Below are positions 49,943 to 59,387 of a stretch of 64,000 nt of DNA, piece by piece. How positions within the stretch are numbered: position 1 is the stretch's first letter; the number at the start of each line of letters is the position of its first letter. This DNA comes from an uncultured Eubacteriales bacterium (GTDB taxonomy: Bacteria; Bacillota; Clostridia; Christensenellales; Aristaeellaceae), in assembly GCA_902793605.1 (NCBI GenBank), contig CADBEB010000002.1:124001-188000 (forward strand), given 5' to 3'. Position numbers and translations under genes: made by a program. The notes under the pieces were generated by a model. It was not told the origin of the DNA, ran no database searches, and saw only the letters and a list, made by a program, of their open reading frames with translations.

Positions 49943-52354
49943 ATGTATCAGGTTGTCAAAAGAGACGGGAAAGTAACAGAGTTCGAGATCAGCAAGATCT
50001 CCAAGGCGATCACCAAGGCCTTTGAAGCGCTGGAGAAGCAGTATCACCCCAGCGTGATCGACATGCTGGCCCTGCGGGTGACCGCGGAATATGAGCCCCT
50101 GATCCGGGACGGAAAGATCACGGTCGAGACCATTCAGGACTGCGTCGAAAAGGTGCTGTCCGAGGCCGGCTATTCCGACGTGGCCAAGGCTTACATCCTC
50201 TATCGCAAGCAGAGGGAGAAAGTCCGCAATGTCAATTCCGCGCTGCTGAACTATAAAGACCTGGTGGATAACTATCTGCGCATCAACGACTGGCGGGTGA
50301 AGGAGAATTCTACCGTTACCTATTCCGTGGGCGGCCTGATCCTGTCCAATTCCGGCGCCATTACAGCCAACTACTGGCTGAGCGAAATCTACGACAACGA
50401 GATCGCCGAAGCGCACCGCAGCGCGGCGATCCATATCCACGACCTGAGCATGCTGACCGGCTACTGCGCAGGCTGGAGCCTGAAGCAGCTGATCAAGGAA
50501 GGCCTCGGCGGCGTGCCCGGCAAGATCACGAGCTCCCCGGCCGGTCACCTGTCCACCCTGTGCAACCAGATGGTGAACTTCCTGGGCATCATGCAGAACG
50601 AGTGGGCCGGCGCCCAGGCGTTCTCCAGCTTCGATACTTACCTGGCGCCCTTTGTCCGCATCGACAACCTGAGCCAGAAGGAAGTCAAGCAGTGCATCCA
50701 GAGCTTCATCTACGGCGTGAACACGCCCAGCCGCTGGGGCACGCAGGCGCCCTTCTCCAACATCACGCTGGACTGGGTCTGCCCGAAGGACCTGGAGAAC
50801 CTGCCGGCCATCGTCGGCGGCAAAGAGGTGGACTTTACCTACGGCGAGTGCCAGAAGGAAATGGACATGGTCAACAAAGCCTTCATCGAGATCATGATCG
50901 AAGGCGACGCCAACGGCCGCGGCTTCCAGTACCCGATCCCGACCTATTCCATCACCCGGGACTTTGACTGGTCTGAGACCGAGAACAACCGCCTGCTGTT
51001 CGAAATGACCGCCAAGTACGGCACGCCCTACTTCAGCAACTACATCAACAGCGACATGGAGCCCAGCGACGTGCGCAGCATGTGCTGCCGCCTGCGGCTG
51101 GACCTGCGCGAGCTGCGTAAAAAGAGCGGCGGCTTCTTCGGCAGCGGCGAATCCACCGGTTCCATCGGCGTCGTGACGATCAACATGCCGCGCCTGGCCT
51201 ATGAAGCTTCAGACGAGAAGGACTTCTACCGCCAGCTGGACCGTCTGATGGACATCTCGGCCCGCAGCCTGAAGACCAAGCGCACGGTCATCACCAAGCT
51301 CCTCGAGGGCGGTCTCTATCCCTACACCAAGCGGTACCTGGGCACCTTCGCGAACCACTTCAGCACCATCGGCCTGGTGGGCATGAATGAGGCAGCCCTG
51401 AACGCCAACTGGCTGAAGAAGGACCTGACCCATCCGGAAGCCCAGAAGTTCGCGCAGGATGTGCTGAACCACATGCGGGAGCGCCTGAGCGACTACCAGG
51501 AGCAGTACGGCGACCTGTACAACCTGGAGGCGACCCCGGCCGAGAGCACGACCTACCGCTTCGCCAAGCACGACAAGGAGCAGTATCCGGACATCGTGAC
51601 CGCGAACATGAACGGCACGCCCTACTATACCAATTCCAGCCACCTGCCCGTGGGCTACAGCGAGGATATCTTCTCCGCCCTGGACGTGCAGGACGAGCTG
51701 CAGACCCTCTACACCTCCGGCACTGTGTTCCACGCCTTCCTGGGCGAAAAGCTGCCGGACTGGAAGGCAGCGGCGAACCTGGTCCGCAAGATCGCGGAGA
51801 ACTACAAGTTGCCCTACTACACCATGAGCCCCACCTACTCGGTCTGCAAGGATCACGGCTATCTGACCGGCGAGCAGTACACCTGCCCGCACTGCGGCGC
51901 GAAGACCGAGGTCTACAGCCGGATCACCGGCTACTACCGCCCGGTGCAGAACTGGAACGACGGCAAGGCCCAGGAATTCCGTGACCGTAAGGTTTACGAC
52001 ATCGGCCACAGCCGCCTGACCCATTCCGGTCCCGTGATGGTTGCCCCGCAGGAGCCCGCGAAAGCGGAAGAACCTGCCGCGCAGCCGGAGAAGGAAGAGA
52101 AGGCCTGCAGCGCCCGCGCGCTCCTCTTTGTCAGCGCGACCTGCCCGAACTGCAAGCTGGCGATCAGCATGCTGGAGAAGGCCGGCTTCCTGTTCAAGAA
52201 GGTGCTGGCGACGGAGAACGTGGAGCTGACCAACCAGTATGGCGTCAAGCAGGCGCCTACGCTGGTGGTGCTCGGGCCGGCGAACGGCGAGTTCACCAAG
52301 TATAAGGGAGTTTCCGAGATCAAAGGCATGCTGACGGCCCGCCAGGTCGGCTGA
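49943..52354 (+). CDS. nrdD: Anaerobic (class III) ribonucleotide reductase with fused thioredoxin-fold domain
   Basis: 803 residues. ATP-cone (about 3-92: QVVKRDGKVTEFEISKISKAI), NrdD barrel (about 110-650), a Cys/His zinc site (SVCKDHG then CPHCG), and Gly663 in RITGYYRP as the glycyl radical. After a Pro/Ala/Glu linker (about 702-720) residues 721-803 form a thioredoxin/glutaredoxin-like domain with the redox motif CPNC (734-737) and cis-Pro in QAPT. It makes dNTPs from NTPs without oxygen. Most class III enzymes use formate as reductant; a fused dithiol domain suggests a thioredoxin-type supply, as known for the NrdD2-type enzymes. A TrxB-like gene follows. The activase gene nrdG is not in this window. 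Confidence 0.95.
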   Translation: MYQVVKRDGKVTEFEISKISKAITKAFEALEKQYHPSVIDMLALRVTAEYEPLIRDGKITVETIQDCVEKVLSEAGYSDVAKAYILYRKQREKVRNVNSALLNYKDLVDNYLRINDWRVKENSTVTYSVGGLILSNSGAITANYWLSEIYDNEIAEAHRSAAIHIHDLSMLTGYCAGWSLKQLIKEGLGGVPGKITSSPAGHLSTLCNQMVNFLGIMQNEWAGAQAFSSFDTYLAPFVRIDNLSQKEVKQCIQSFIYGVNTPSRWGTQAPFSNITLDWVCPKDLENLPAIVGGKEVDFTYGECQKEMDMVNKAFIEIMIEGDANGRGFQYPIPTYSITRDFDWSETENNRLLFEMTAKYGTPYFSNYINSDMEPSDVRSMCCRLRLDLRELRKKSGGFFGSGESTGSIGVVTINMPRLAYEASDEKDFYRQLDRLMDISARSLKTKRTVITKLLEGGLYPYTKRYLGTFANHFSTIGLVGMNEAALNANWLKKDLTHPEAQKFAQDVLNHMRERLSDYQEQYGDLYNLEATPAESTTYRFAKHDKEQYPDIVTANMNGTPYYTNSSHLPVGYSEDIFSALDVQDELQTLYTSGTVFHAFLGEKLPDWKAAANLVRKIAENYKLPYYTMSPTYSVCKDHGYLTGEQYTCPHCGAKTEVYSRITGYYRPVQNWNDGKAQEFRDRKVYDIGHSRLTHSGPVMVAPQEPAKAEEPAAQPEKEEKACSARALLFVSATCPNCKLAISMLEKAGFLFKKVLATENVELTNQYGVKQAPTLVVLGPANGEFTKYKGVSEIKGMLTARQVG

Positions 52355-52373
52355 GACAGCGCATTCAATTCCG

Positions 52374-52398
52374 GGGACGCAGCTGCGTCCCTTTTTTT
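52374..52398 (+). terminator. Terminator between nrdD and the TrxB-like gene
   Basis: Self-complementary GGGACGCAGCTGCGTCCC (52374-52391) followed by TTTTTTT. The tiny loop may weaken it. The trxB-like ribosome site begins right after, so its expression from the nrdD promoter depends on readthrough. Confidence 0.75.
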
Positions 52399-52410
52399 CG
52401 GAGGAAGGAT

Positions 52411-53334
52411 ATGACGGATATCATCATCGTCGGCGGCGGCCCGGCAGGTATGACGGCTGCCCTGTACGCCCAGCGGAACGGCAAAACGGCGCTTGTGCTG
52501 GAAAAGCACGGCTTCGGCGGTCAGATCACCTACAGTCCCAAGGTGGAGAACTGGCCCGGCACGGCCCAGATGAGCGGGAACGAATACGCGGAGGCCCTGC
52601 TGGACCAGATCATGAACCAGGGCGCCGAGGTGGACCTGGCCGAGGTCACGAAGATCGAGGACCACGGGGACTGCAAGCGCGTTTATACGGACGACGGGCA
52701 GGTGCGGGACGCGAAGGCCGTGGTGATCGCCACGGGTGTGAAGCACCGGATGCTCGGCCTGCCGGGGGAGAATGAACTGGTGGGCGAGGGGATCAGCTTC
52801 TGCGCCGTGTGCGACGGGGATTTCTATTCCGGGAAGACCGTGTGCGTGGCCGGCGGCGGCAATTCCGCCCTGCAGGAGGCGATCCTGCTGGCCGGGAAAT
52901 GCGAAAAGGTGATCATGCTGCAGGATCTGCCGGAATTCACCGGGGAGAAAAAGCTGCAGGACATCCTCTTTGCCCGGCCCAATGTGGAGAAGCATACCGG
53001 CGTGAAGATCACGGCGCTGAACGCTGAGGAGGGCCTCCTTCGCAGCGTGACCGTGGAGCCGCGGGAGGGCGGCGAACCCCGGAACGTGGCCTGCGACGGC
53101 CTGTTTGTGGCGATCGGCCTGATTCCGGAGAACGAGGCCTTCGCGGAGCTGGCGGACCTGAATGCCTGGGGATATTTCGACAGCGATGAGAACTGCATCA
53201 CCCGGACGCCGGGGATCTATGCGGCCGGCGACTGCCGGAGCAAGAAGGTGCGGCAGCTGACGACCGCCGTGGCGGACGGGGCAGCGGCTGCGCTGGCGGC
53301 CTGCAGATATATTGATGCTTGTGTAACGGAATAA
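52411..53334 (+). CDS. Thioredoxin-disulfide reductase family flavoprotein
   Basis: 307 residues, length of TrxB. FAD loop VGGGPAGMTAALYAQRNG (7-24), the redox-active CAVCDGDF (Cys131, Cys134), the NAD(P)H loop VAGGGNSALQEAILLA (146-161), and the FAD-binding GIYAAGDCRSKKVRQLTTAVADGAAAA (split about 270-296). It takes electrons from NAD(P)H via FAD to a thioredoxin-type dithiol. The closest dithiol partner by position is the CPNC domain on NrdD, 57 bases upstream. The loop VAGGGNSA, lacking the GGGxSAxEE pattern in full (LQEA), leaves cofactor preference open. CGGAGGAAGG precedes the ATG. Confidence 0.9.
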   Translation: MTDIIIVGGGPAGMTAALYAQRNGKTALVLEKHGFGGQITYSPKVENWPGTAQMSGNEYAEALLDQIMNQGAEVDLAEVTKIEDHGDCKRVYTDDGQVRDAKAVVIATGVKHRMLGLPGENELVGEGISFCAVCDGDFYSGKTVCVAGGGNSALQEAILLAGKCEKVIMLQDLPEFTGEKKLQDILFARPNVEKHTGVKITALNAEEGLLRSVTVEPREGGEPRNVACDGLFVAIGLIPENEAFAELADLNAWGYFDSDENCITRTPGIYAAGDCRSKKVRQLTTAVADGAAAALAACRYIDACVTE

Positions 53335-53367
53335 AAAACGCGGACTCCTTTTTCAGGAGTCCGCGTT
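53333..53367 (-). terminator. Terminator of hsp20
   Basis: 13-bp stem AACGCGGACTCCT/AGGAGTCCGCGTT with TTTTC loop; on the minus strand it is followed by TTTT. It lies between the convergent TrxB-like and hsp20 genes and may serve both. Confidence 0.85.
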
Positions 53368-53382
53368 GGACTGTGGATCGGG

Positions 53383-53835
53383 TTATCCGATCAGGATCTG
53401 TTTCTTTTCGGGAACCTTGCGGGCTTCCTTTTTGGGCAGATCGACCCGGAGGACGCCGTCCTCATACTTCGCGTGGATGTCTTCCTCGGTGAGGCTGTCG
53501 CCCACGTAGAAGCTGCGCTGCATGGTGCCGGCATAGCGCTCCTGGCGGAGCAGTTTACCTTCCTTCTCTTCCTTATTCTCCAGATTCTTCTCCGTGGAGA
53601 TGGTCAGGTAGCCGTTCTGCAGCTCGAGGTGGATCTCTTCCTTCTTGAAGCCGGGCAGGTCGACCGCCAGTTCATAGCCGTCAGCGGTTTCCTTCACGTC
53701 GGTCTTCATCATCCGGGCAGCGTTCTTGCCGTAGAGCATCCGCTCCGGTCGGGCCATGCCGCGGAAGAAATCACGGTCAAAATCATCAAACAGGTCCATC
53801 ATATTCTCACCGAAAACAGCAGGCAGGAAACTCAT
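53383..53835 (-). CDS. Hsp20/alpha-crystallin small heat-shock protein
   Basis: 150 residues from ATG 53835 with GGAGGG 6 bases upstream; longer in-frame starts overlap the promoter. Short N-terminal region (FGENMMDLFDDFDRDFF), then the alpha-crystallin domain (about 45-145): TDVKETADGYELAVDLPGFKKEEIHLELQNGYLTIS (split), RQERYAGTMQRSFYVGDSL and the A-x-x-x-n-GVLRVDLPK signature (KYEDGVLRVDLPK). It ends with the I-x-I-type motif ILIG. It holds unfolding proteins during stress. An exact CtsR operator covers its -35. Confidence 0.95.
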   Translation of the reverse strand: MSFLPAVFGENMMDLFDDFDRDFFRGMARPERMLYGKNAARMMKTDVKETADGYELAVDLPGFKKEEIHLELQNGYLTISTEKNLENKEEKEGKLLRQERYAGTMQRSFYVGDSLTEEDIHAKYEDGVLRVDLPKKEARKVPEKKQILIG

Positions 53836-53931
53836 ACAAAACCCTCCATTCATCCGGTTCCAGCTTCCGGCCGGTCCGGGGAAATTCATACTGTGGTCTT
53901 CAGCCACCCCGTTCTCCTGAACGCTGATTAC

Positions 53932-53976
53932 AGTATACTAAATAGTCAAAGAAAGTCAAAGTAATAAAAGGTCAAA
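53932..53976 (-). promoter_or_regulatory. hsp20 promoter with CtsR operator
   Basis: On the plus strand AGTCAAAGAAAGTCAAA (53944-53960) matches the CtsR consensus RGTCAAANANRGTCAAA exactly; a third heptad GGTCAAA lies at 53970-53976. The minus-strand promoter is -35 TTGACT (53959-53954), 16-nt spacer, -10 TATACT (53937-53932), so bound CtsR would block the -35. The ctsR gene itself is not here. The rest of 53836-54198 holds only the promoter of the histidine kinase. Confidence 0.9.
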
Positions 53977-54108
53977 AAACGGCGGGATTATGTGAAAATC
54001 TGGGAGAAACCCGTTTTTTCTCCGAAAATCGAAAAGAATCGTGGATTTTTGAAATGGAAGAGATGCCGGGTTTATCGACGGAGAAGGTTTCCTGCTCTGC
54101 CGGCGGCG

Positions 54109-54137
54109 TGGACAAATCCGGCCGCGCATGGTAAAAT
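54109..54137 (+). promoter_or_regulatory. Promoter of the phosphorelay operon
   Basis: -35 TGGACA (54109-54114), 17-nt spacer, -10 TAAAAT (54132-54137), 61 bases before the first kinase gene. Confidence 0.65.
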
Positions 54138-54198
54138 CAGAAACCGAAAGACAATCTGAAACAATGATTTCCCGGCCCGCAGACAAGCAGGAGGAAAT

Positions 54199-56673
54199 AT
54201 GTTCGGTAAAAGATTCCAGTTGAATGAACAGAGCATTCCGGTCGTGCAGGAGATCGGAAAGCACATGCCCGGCGGCTTCTTCATTTACAGGGTGGAGCAG
54301 CCGGAGGAGCTGATCTATGCGAACGAGGCGGTTTTCCATATCTTCGGGTGCGACGACCTGGAGGATTTCAAAAAGCTGACCGGCTATACTTTCCGGGGCA
54401 TGCTGCATCCGGACGATTACGAAAAGGTCTCCGAGGCGATCAGCCAGCAGATCGCCAGCAGCGAGGAGAAGATGGATTGCGCCGAGTATCGCATCATCCG
54501 GAAGGACGGCACGGTCCGCTGGGTGGATGACTACGGCCATTTCACCGAGACGGAGGCTTACGGCGGGATTTATTACGTCTTTATCTCCGACATCACGGAG
54601 AAGAAGCTGCAGCAGGAATCCGACCGGAAGAAGCATAGCCGGGAGCTTGACAACATGATCACCGCCATGGCGTCGGATTACCGCAGCGTCTACCACGTGG
54701 ACCTGGACGCTGATGACGCGGTCTGCTACCGGGCGGATCCGGGGGATTCGGAACAGTATGCCGAGGGCGTGCACTTCCCCTTCCACGAGCATTTCGCCGA
54801 CTACTGCGAGCGCCACGTGGACGAGAAGTACCGGGACGACTTCCTGCAGTACATCGACCCGGTGAACATCCGGAAGGCCCTGGCGACGGAGAACATCATC
54901 GCTTACCGTTACCTTGCGCACCGCGGCGGCACCGAGTATTACGAGATGCTCCGCATGGCAGGCGTCCGTCATCCGGCGGACCGCGAGGACCACATCGTCC
55001 ACGCGGTCGGCCTCGGCTTTACCGTGATCGATTCGGAGATGCGCAAGAATCTGGAGCAGCAGAACGCGCTTGCCGACGCGCTGGTCGCGGCGGAGCAGGC
55101 TAACCGGGCTAAAACGGCTTTCCTCTCCAACATGAGTCATGAGATCCGGACCCCCATGAACGCGATCATCGGACTGAACAGCCTGGCCCTGCGCAATGAG
55201 AATCTTCCTGCCGAGACCCGGGAATACCTGGAAAAGATCGGCGGCAGCGCGCGGCATCTGCTCGGTCTGATCAACGACATCCTGGATATGAGCCGTATCG
55301 AGTCCGGGCGGATCGTTCTCCGCCGGGAGGAGTTTTCCTTCCGCGGCATGCTGGAGCAGATCAACACCATGGTCATGTCCCAGTGTGCGGAAAAGGGCCT
55401 GAAGTATGAGTGCCAGGTGCTTGGCGGCGTCAGCGATTACTATATCGGTGACGATATGAAGCTCAAGCAGATCCTTATCAACATCCTTTCCAACGCCATC
55501 AAGTTCACTGACGCGTCGGGCAGCGTTTCCCTTACGGTCGAACGGACCGGTACCTTCCAGGATCACAGCACGATCCGTTTCACTGTCCGGGATACCGGCA
55601 TCGGCATTGACAGTGCCTTTCTGCCCAAGGTGTTTGATTCCTTCACGCAGGAGGACAGCACCCGCTCAAGCAAGTATGGCAGTACCGGCCTCGGCATGGC
55701 GATCACCAAGAGCATCGTGGAGCTGATGAACGGCAGCATCTCCGTGGAATCCAAAAAAGGCGAGGGGTCTGCCTTCACCGTATATATCTCCCTGAAGAAC
55801 AGCGCGCATCAGGGCCCCGCTACGCACTATGTCAAACCGGAAGATATGAGAGTCCTTATCGTGGACGACGAGGAGATCGCCGCGGAGCACGCGCGCCTGG
55901 TGCTTGACGAGGTCGGGATCAAGGCGGATACCTGCCTCTCCGGCGAGGATGCCCTGCATATGCTGGAAGTGCAGCATGCCAAGCATAATCCCTACAATCT
56001 GGTCCTGCTGGACTGGAAAATGCCGGAGATGGACGGGCTGGAGGTCGCCCGGGAGATCCGCAAGCGCCACGATAATGAGACCACCGTCATTATCCTGACT
56101 TCCTTCAACTGGGATGACATCATGGATGAGGCGCTGCATGTCGGCGTGGACAGCTTCCTGGCCAAACCGCTCTTCGCGTCCAACGTTATCGACGAATTTG
56201 AACGGCTGGCGCGGAAGAACAACATGAGCCTCTTCAGGGAACGAAGACGGGCGGAGCTGAAGGGACGGCGCATCCTGCTGGCGGAGGATATACTCATCAA
56301 TGCGGAGATCATGAAAGAGCTGATGGCCATGAAGGAAGCGGAGGTCGAGCATGCGGAGAACGGCAGGCTGGCTGTGGAGATGTTTGAGAGCAGTGCAACG
56401 GACTATTACGACGCGATCCTGATGGATGTGCGCATGCCGGAGATGGACGGCCTGGAAGCCACGCAGGCGATCCGTGCGCTGGATCGGGCGGACGCGAAGC
56501 GGATCCCGATCATCGCGATGACTGCCAATGCCTTTGATGAGGATGTGCAGCGCAGCCTTCAGGTCGGCATGAACGCGCACCTGTCCAAGCCGGTGGAGCC
56601 GGACCATCTGTATCAGACGCTTGAGGAGCTGATCTGGGAAACGGACCGGGACCGGCAGAAGAAAAACGCGTAG
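54199..56673 (+). CDS. Hybrid sensor histidine kinase, cytoplasmic PAS type
   Basis: 824 residues, no membrane segment. PAS domain (about 20-135: GGFFIYRVEQPEELIYANEAVFHIFGC, split; RKDGTVRWVDDYGHF), a second less clear sensor region (about 150-275), HisKA with His314 in SNMSHEIRTPMN, HATPase_c (about 415-535; DTGIGID, GSTGLGMAI), and two receivers: REC1 (550-670, Asp605 in LLDWKMPEMDG) and REC2 (690-810, Asp743 in LMDVRMPEMDG). No HPt domain, so phosphate must leave through a separate HPt protein, encoded at 61113. AGGAGG precedes the ATG. Confidence 0.95.
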   Translation: MFGKRFQLNEQSIPVVQEIGKHMPGGFFIYRVEQPEELIYANEAVFHIFGCDDLEDFKKLTGYTFRGMLHPDDYEKVSEAISQQIASSEEKMDCAEYRIIRKDGTVRWVDDYGHFTETEAYGGIYYVFISDITEKKLQQESDRKKHSRELDNMITAMASDYRSVYHVDLDADDAVCYRADPGDSEQYAEGVHFPFHEHFADYCERHVDEKYRDDFLQYIDPVNIRKALATENIIAYRYLAHRGGTEYYEMLRMAGVRHPADREDHIVHAVGLGFTVIDSEMRKNLEQQNALADALVAAEQANRAKTAFLSNMSHEIRTPMNAIIGLNSLALRNENLPAETREYLEKIGGSARHLLGLINDILDMSRIESGRIVLRREEFSFRGMLEQINTMVMSQCAEKGLKYECQVLGGVSDYYIGDDMKLKQILINILSNAIKFTDASGSVSLTVERTGTFQDHSTIRFTVRDTGIGIDSAFLPKVFDSFTQEDSTRSSKYGSTGLGMAITKSIVELMNGSISVESKKGEGSAFTVYISLKNSAHQGPATHYVKPEDMRVLIVDDEEIAAEHARLVLDEVGIKADTCLSGEDALHMLEVQHAKHNPYNLVLLDWKMPEMDGLEVAREIRKRHDNETTVIILTSFNWDDIMDEALHVGVDSFLAKPLFASNVIDEFERLARKNNMSLFRERRRAELKGRRILLAEDILINAEIMKELMAMKEAEVEHAENGRLAVEMFESSATDYYDAILMDVRMPEMDGLEATQAIRALDRADAKRIPIIAMTANAFDEDVQRSLQVGMNAHLSKPVEPDHLYQTLEELIWETDRDRQKKNA

Positions 56674-56710
56674 GACCGGACCCGTAACAGGCTTGATAGG
56701 GGTGACGATC

Positions 56711-59365
56711 ATGGAAGGGAAAAACAGGAACCGCAGCTTGCGGGCAGCTGTTATCGGCAGCATCATCCTCGCCGCTGTAATGATCGGCGGAACTGTCTGG
56801 ATGGGACAAAGCGCGCACAGGGACACCTCGGAGGTTGCGCGCTCCGTGAGCCTGCTCTATATGGATGAGCTGGCAGGCCGCCGGGGACAGGTCGTTGAGG
56901 ATAAATTGAAGGATAATATTAACGTCATTCAGGTGGCACTCAGCCTGTTGGAGGAAGACGACCTGAGAGACCTGGACCATCTGCGGGCTTATCAGCGCCA
57001 GATCAAGCAGCTGTTCAAACTGGAGCGTTTCGCCTTTGTGGACGAAGATGGACTCGTCTACACGGCGGATGACGGCATCCGGGATGAGATGGATCAGTAT
57101 TCCTTCGACCAGCAGACCCTCAGCGCGCCGGAGATCTCCCTGAAGAATGCGGCCGGTACGGAGAAGAAGGTTGTCATCGCCGTTCCGACCCGGGACCGGG
57201 AGATCCGCGTTGACGGAAAGCGCCTGGTCGCCTGCTTCATGGAAATCGACATGGATGTTATGCTTTCCGGCGTATCCATGAAATCGCAGGATTCGCAAAC
57301 GACCTTCTGCAATATCTATACGGCTGACGGCATCGCCCTGAGCAACATGGTTCTCGGCGGCCTTGCCGCTGAGGACAATCTGCTCGACGCGCTTTCACAT
57401 GCCGACTACGAGGAAGGCTACTCATACGAACAGGTCCGCCATGAATTCAGCGAAGGGAAACGCGGCGTCACCGCCTTTACCTATAACGGTGTCCGGGAGA
57501 CCCTCAGCTATGTGCCCGTGGGCGGTACGAACTGGCTGCTGACCTACCTTGTCCGCGAGACGGTCATCAATGACCGGATCAGTTCCGTTTCGAACGGGAT
57601 CGTCACCCGCAGCGTGATCCAATCGATCCTGATCGCGCTTGTGTTCTTCGGGATGTTTGCCTATATCATCGTGCAGAACAGGAAGAACGCGCGCCTCATG
57701 CTGGAGAAGGAAACCGCCGAGGTCAAGCATCAGGAGATGGAACAGCGCCTGGAACTGCAGGAGCAGCTGCTGGAACGGAAACAGGAGCTCAGCGAGGCGC
57801 TGGCCGCAGCGGAACAGGCAAGCCGGGCAAAGACTGTTTTCCTCTCCAACATGAGCCATGAGATCCGGACGCCGATGAACGCGATCATCGGCCTGGACAA
57901 TATTGCTCTGAACGAGCCCGATGTCCCGGAAAAAGTCCGCGGGTATCTGGAAAAGATCGGTGCTTCCGCCCGGCATCTGCTCGGCATCATCAACGATATC
58001 CTGGATATGTCCCGGATCGAGTCGGGCAGGATGATTATCAAGAATGATGAGTTTTCCTTCTCCGGTATGCTGGAGCAGATCAACACCATTATCAGCGGCC
58101 AGTGCCGGGAGAAAGGCCTGAAATATGACTGCTGGACAACCGGGAAGATTGACGATTATTATATCGGTGACGAGACGAAGCTCCGCCAGGTGATGATCAA
58201 TATCCTGGGCAATGCCGTCAAGTTCACGCCGGAAGGCGGCACCGTCACCCTCCTGATCGAGGAAGGAAAGCGCTATGACCGTAAAGCCGTGCTGAAGATG
58301 ACCTTCCGGGATACGGGTATCGGCATGAGCAAGGAATACCTTCCGCACCTCTTTGACGCGTTCAGCCAGGAGGATGCCTCCTCGACCAGCAAGTACGGGA
58401 GCACCGGCCTGGGCATGCCGATCACCCGCAGCATTGTGGAGCTGATGAACGGCCATATCGAGGTGGAGAGCGAGAAGGGGAAAGGGACGACTTTCACGGT
58501 CACGGTCACGCTCGGTGAATCGGACCGGACCGGCAATGAGTCCGACGGTGTCATCAATCCCGGGGAACTGAGCGTTCTGGCTATCGACGACGATCCGATC
58601 GCCCTGGAGCATGCGCAGATCGTACTGGGCCAGACGGGTATGACCTGCGACATCGCCGCCACCGGTGAGGAAGGCCTGGAAAAGGTAAAACTGCGCCATG
58701 CGCGTATGGACGATTATGATCTTGTGCTCATTGACTGGAAGATGCCGGAGCTGGACGGGGTGGAGACTACCCGCCGGATCCGCGAGGCTGTCGGCAGCCA
58801 TATGCCGATTATCATCCTCACTTCCTATAACTGGGATGAGATCGCGGAGGAGGCCCGGCGCGCCGGCGTGGATACCTTTGTGGCCAAGCCACTTTTTGCC
58901 GGAAGCGTCATGGATCAGTTCAGGGAGGCCTTCCGCCGCAAGACGGAAACGAAGTCCGCCCAGCGCGCCGACCTGAACGGCCGCCGCGTGCTGCTGGCGG
59001 AGGACGTGGCGGTCAACGCCGAGATCATGGTCATGCTGCTGGAGATGCGCGGGATCGAAGCGGATGTGGCGGAGAACGGGCGGATCGCCGTGGACAGATA
59101 CTTGGCGCAGCCTGACGGCTGGTACGACGCGATCCTCATGGACATGCGCATGCCGGAGATGGACGGCCTCGAGGCTACGCGGGCGATCCGGACCTCCGGC
59201 CGGGAGGACGCCGGGACCATCCCGGTCATCGCGCTCACGGCCAACGCCTTTGATGAGGACGTGCAGCGCAGCATGCAGGCCGGCCTGAACGCCCACCTGT
59301 CCAAGCCGGTGGAACCCGACCTGCTCTTTGAGACGCTGGAGTCGCTGATCCGGCGCGAAGAATAA
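56711..59365 (+). CDS. Hybrid sensor histidine kinase, membrane type
   Basis: 884 residues from ATG 56711 (AGGGGTG upstream). TM1 about 11-31, an extracellular sensor of about 270 residues with a Cache-like pattern (FAFVDEDGLVYTADDG; TFCNIYTADGIALS), TM2 about 303-321, a coiled linker, HisKA with His383 in SNMSHEIRTPMN, HATPase_c (about 485-600) and two receivers: REC1 with Asp675 (LIDWKMPELDG) and REC2 with Asp811 (LMDMRMPEMDG). The catalytic core is strikingly similar to the preceding kinase, so the pair arose by duplication with different sensors. No HPt domain. Confidence 0.95.
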   Translation: MEGKNRNRSLRAAVIGSIILAAVMIGGTVWMGQSAHRDTSEVARSVSLLYMDELAGRRGQVVEDKLKDNINVIQVALSLLEEDDLRDLDHLRAYQRQIKQLFKLERFAFVDEDGLVYTADDGIRDEMDQYSFDQQTLSAPEISLKNAAGTEKKVVIAVPTRDREIRVDGKRLVACFMEIDMDVMLSGVSMKSQDSQTTFCNIYTADGIALSNMVLGGLAAEDNLLDALSHADYEEGYSYEQVRHEFSEGKRGVTAFTYNGVRETLSYVPVGGTNWLLTYLVRETVINDRISSVSNGIVTRSVIQSILIALVFFGMFAYIIVQNRKNARLMLEKETAEVKHQEMEQRLELQEQLLERKQELSEALAAAEQASRAKTVFLSNMSHEIRTPMNAIIGLDNIALNEPDVPEKVRGYLEKIGASARHLLGIINDILDMSRIESGRMIIKNDEFSFSGMLEQINTIISGQCREKGLKYDCWTTGKIDDYYIGDETKLRQVMINILGNAVKFTPEGGTVTLLIEEGKRYDRKAVLKMTFRDTGIGMSKEYLPHLFDAFSQEDASSTSKYGSTGLGMPITRSIVELMNGHIEVESEKGKGTTFTVTVTLGESDRTGNESDGVINPGELSVLAIDDDPIALEHAQIVLGQTGMTCDIAATGEEGLEKVKLRHARMDDYDLVLIDWKMPELDGVETTRRIREAVGSHMPIIILTSYNWDEIAEEARRAGVDTFVAKPLFAGSVMDQFREAFRRKTETKSAQRADLNGRRVLLAEDVAVNAEIMVMLLEMRGIEADVAENGRIAVDRYLAQPDGWYDAILMDMRMPEMDGLEATRAIRTSGREDAGTIPVIALTANAFDEDVQRSMQAGLNAHLSKPVEPDLLFETLESLIRREE

Positions 59366-59387
59366 CCCCTTCGAAAGGAGATGCCCT

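Noticed and set aside
48685..49944. Long minus-strand ORF of about 419 residues
   Set aside because: It is out of frame over the AEC transporter gene, and its upstream part translates the dispersed repeat (CHPEHSEGSF), a well-known artefact.
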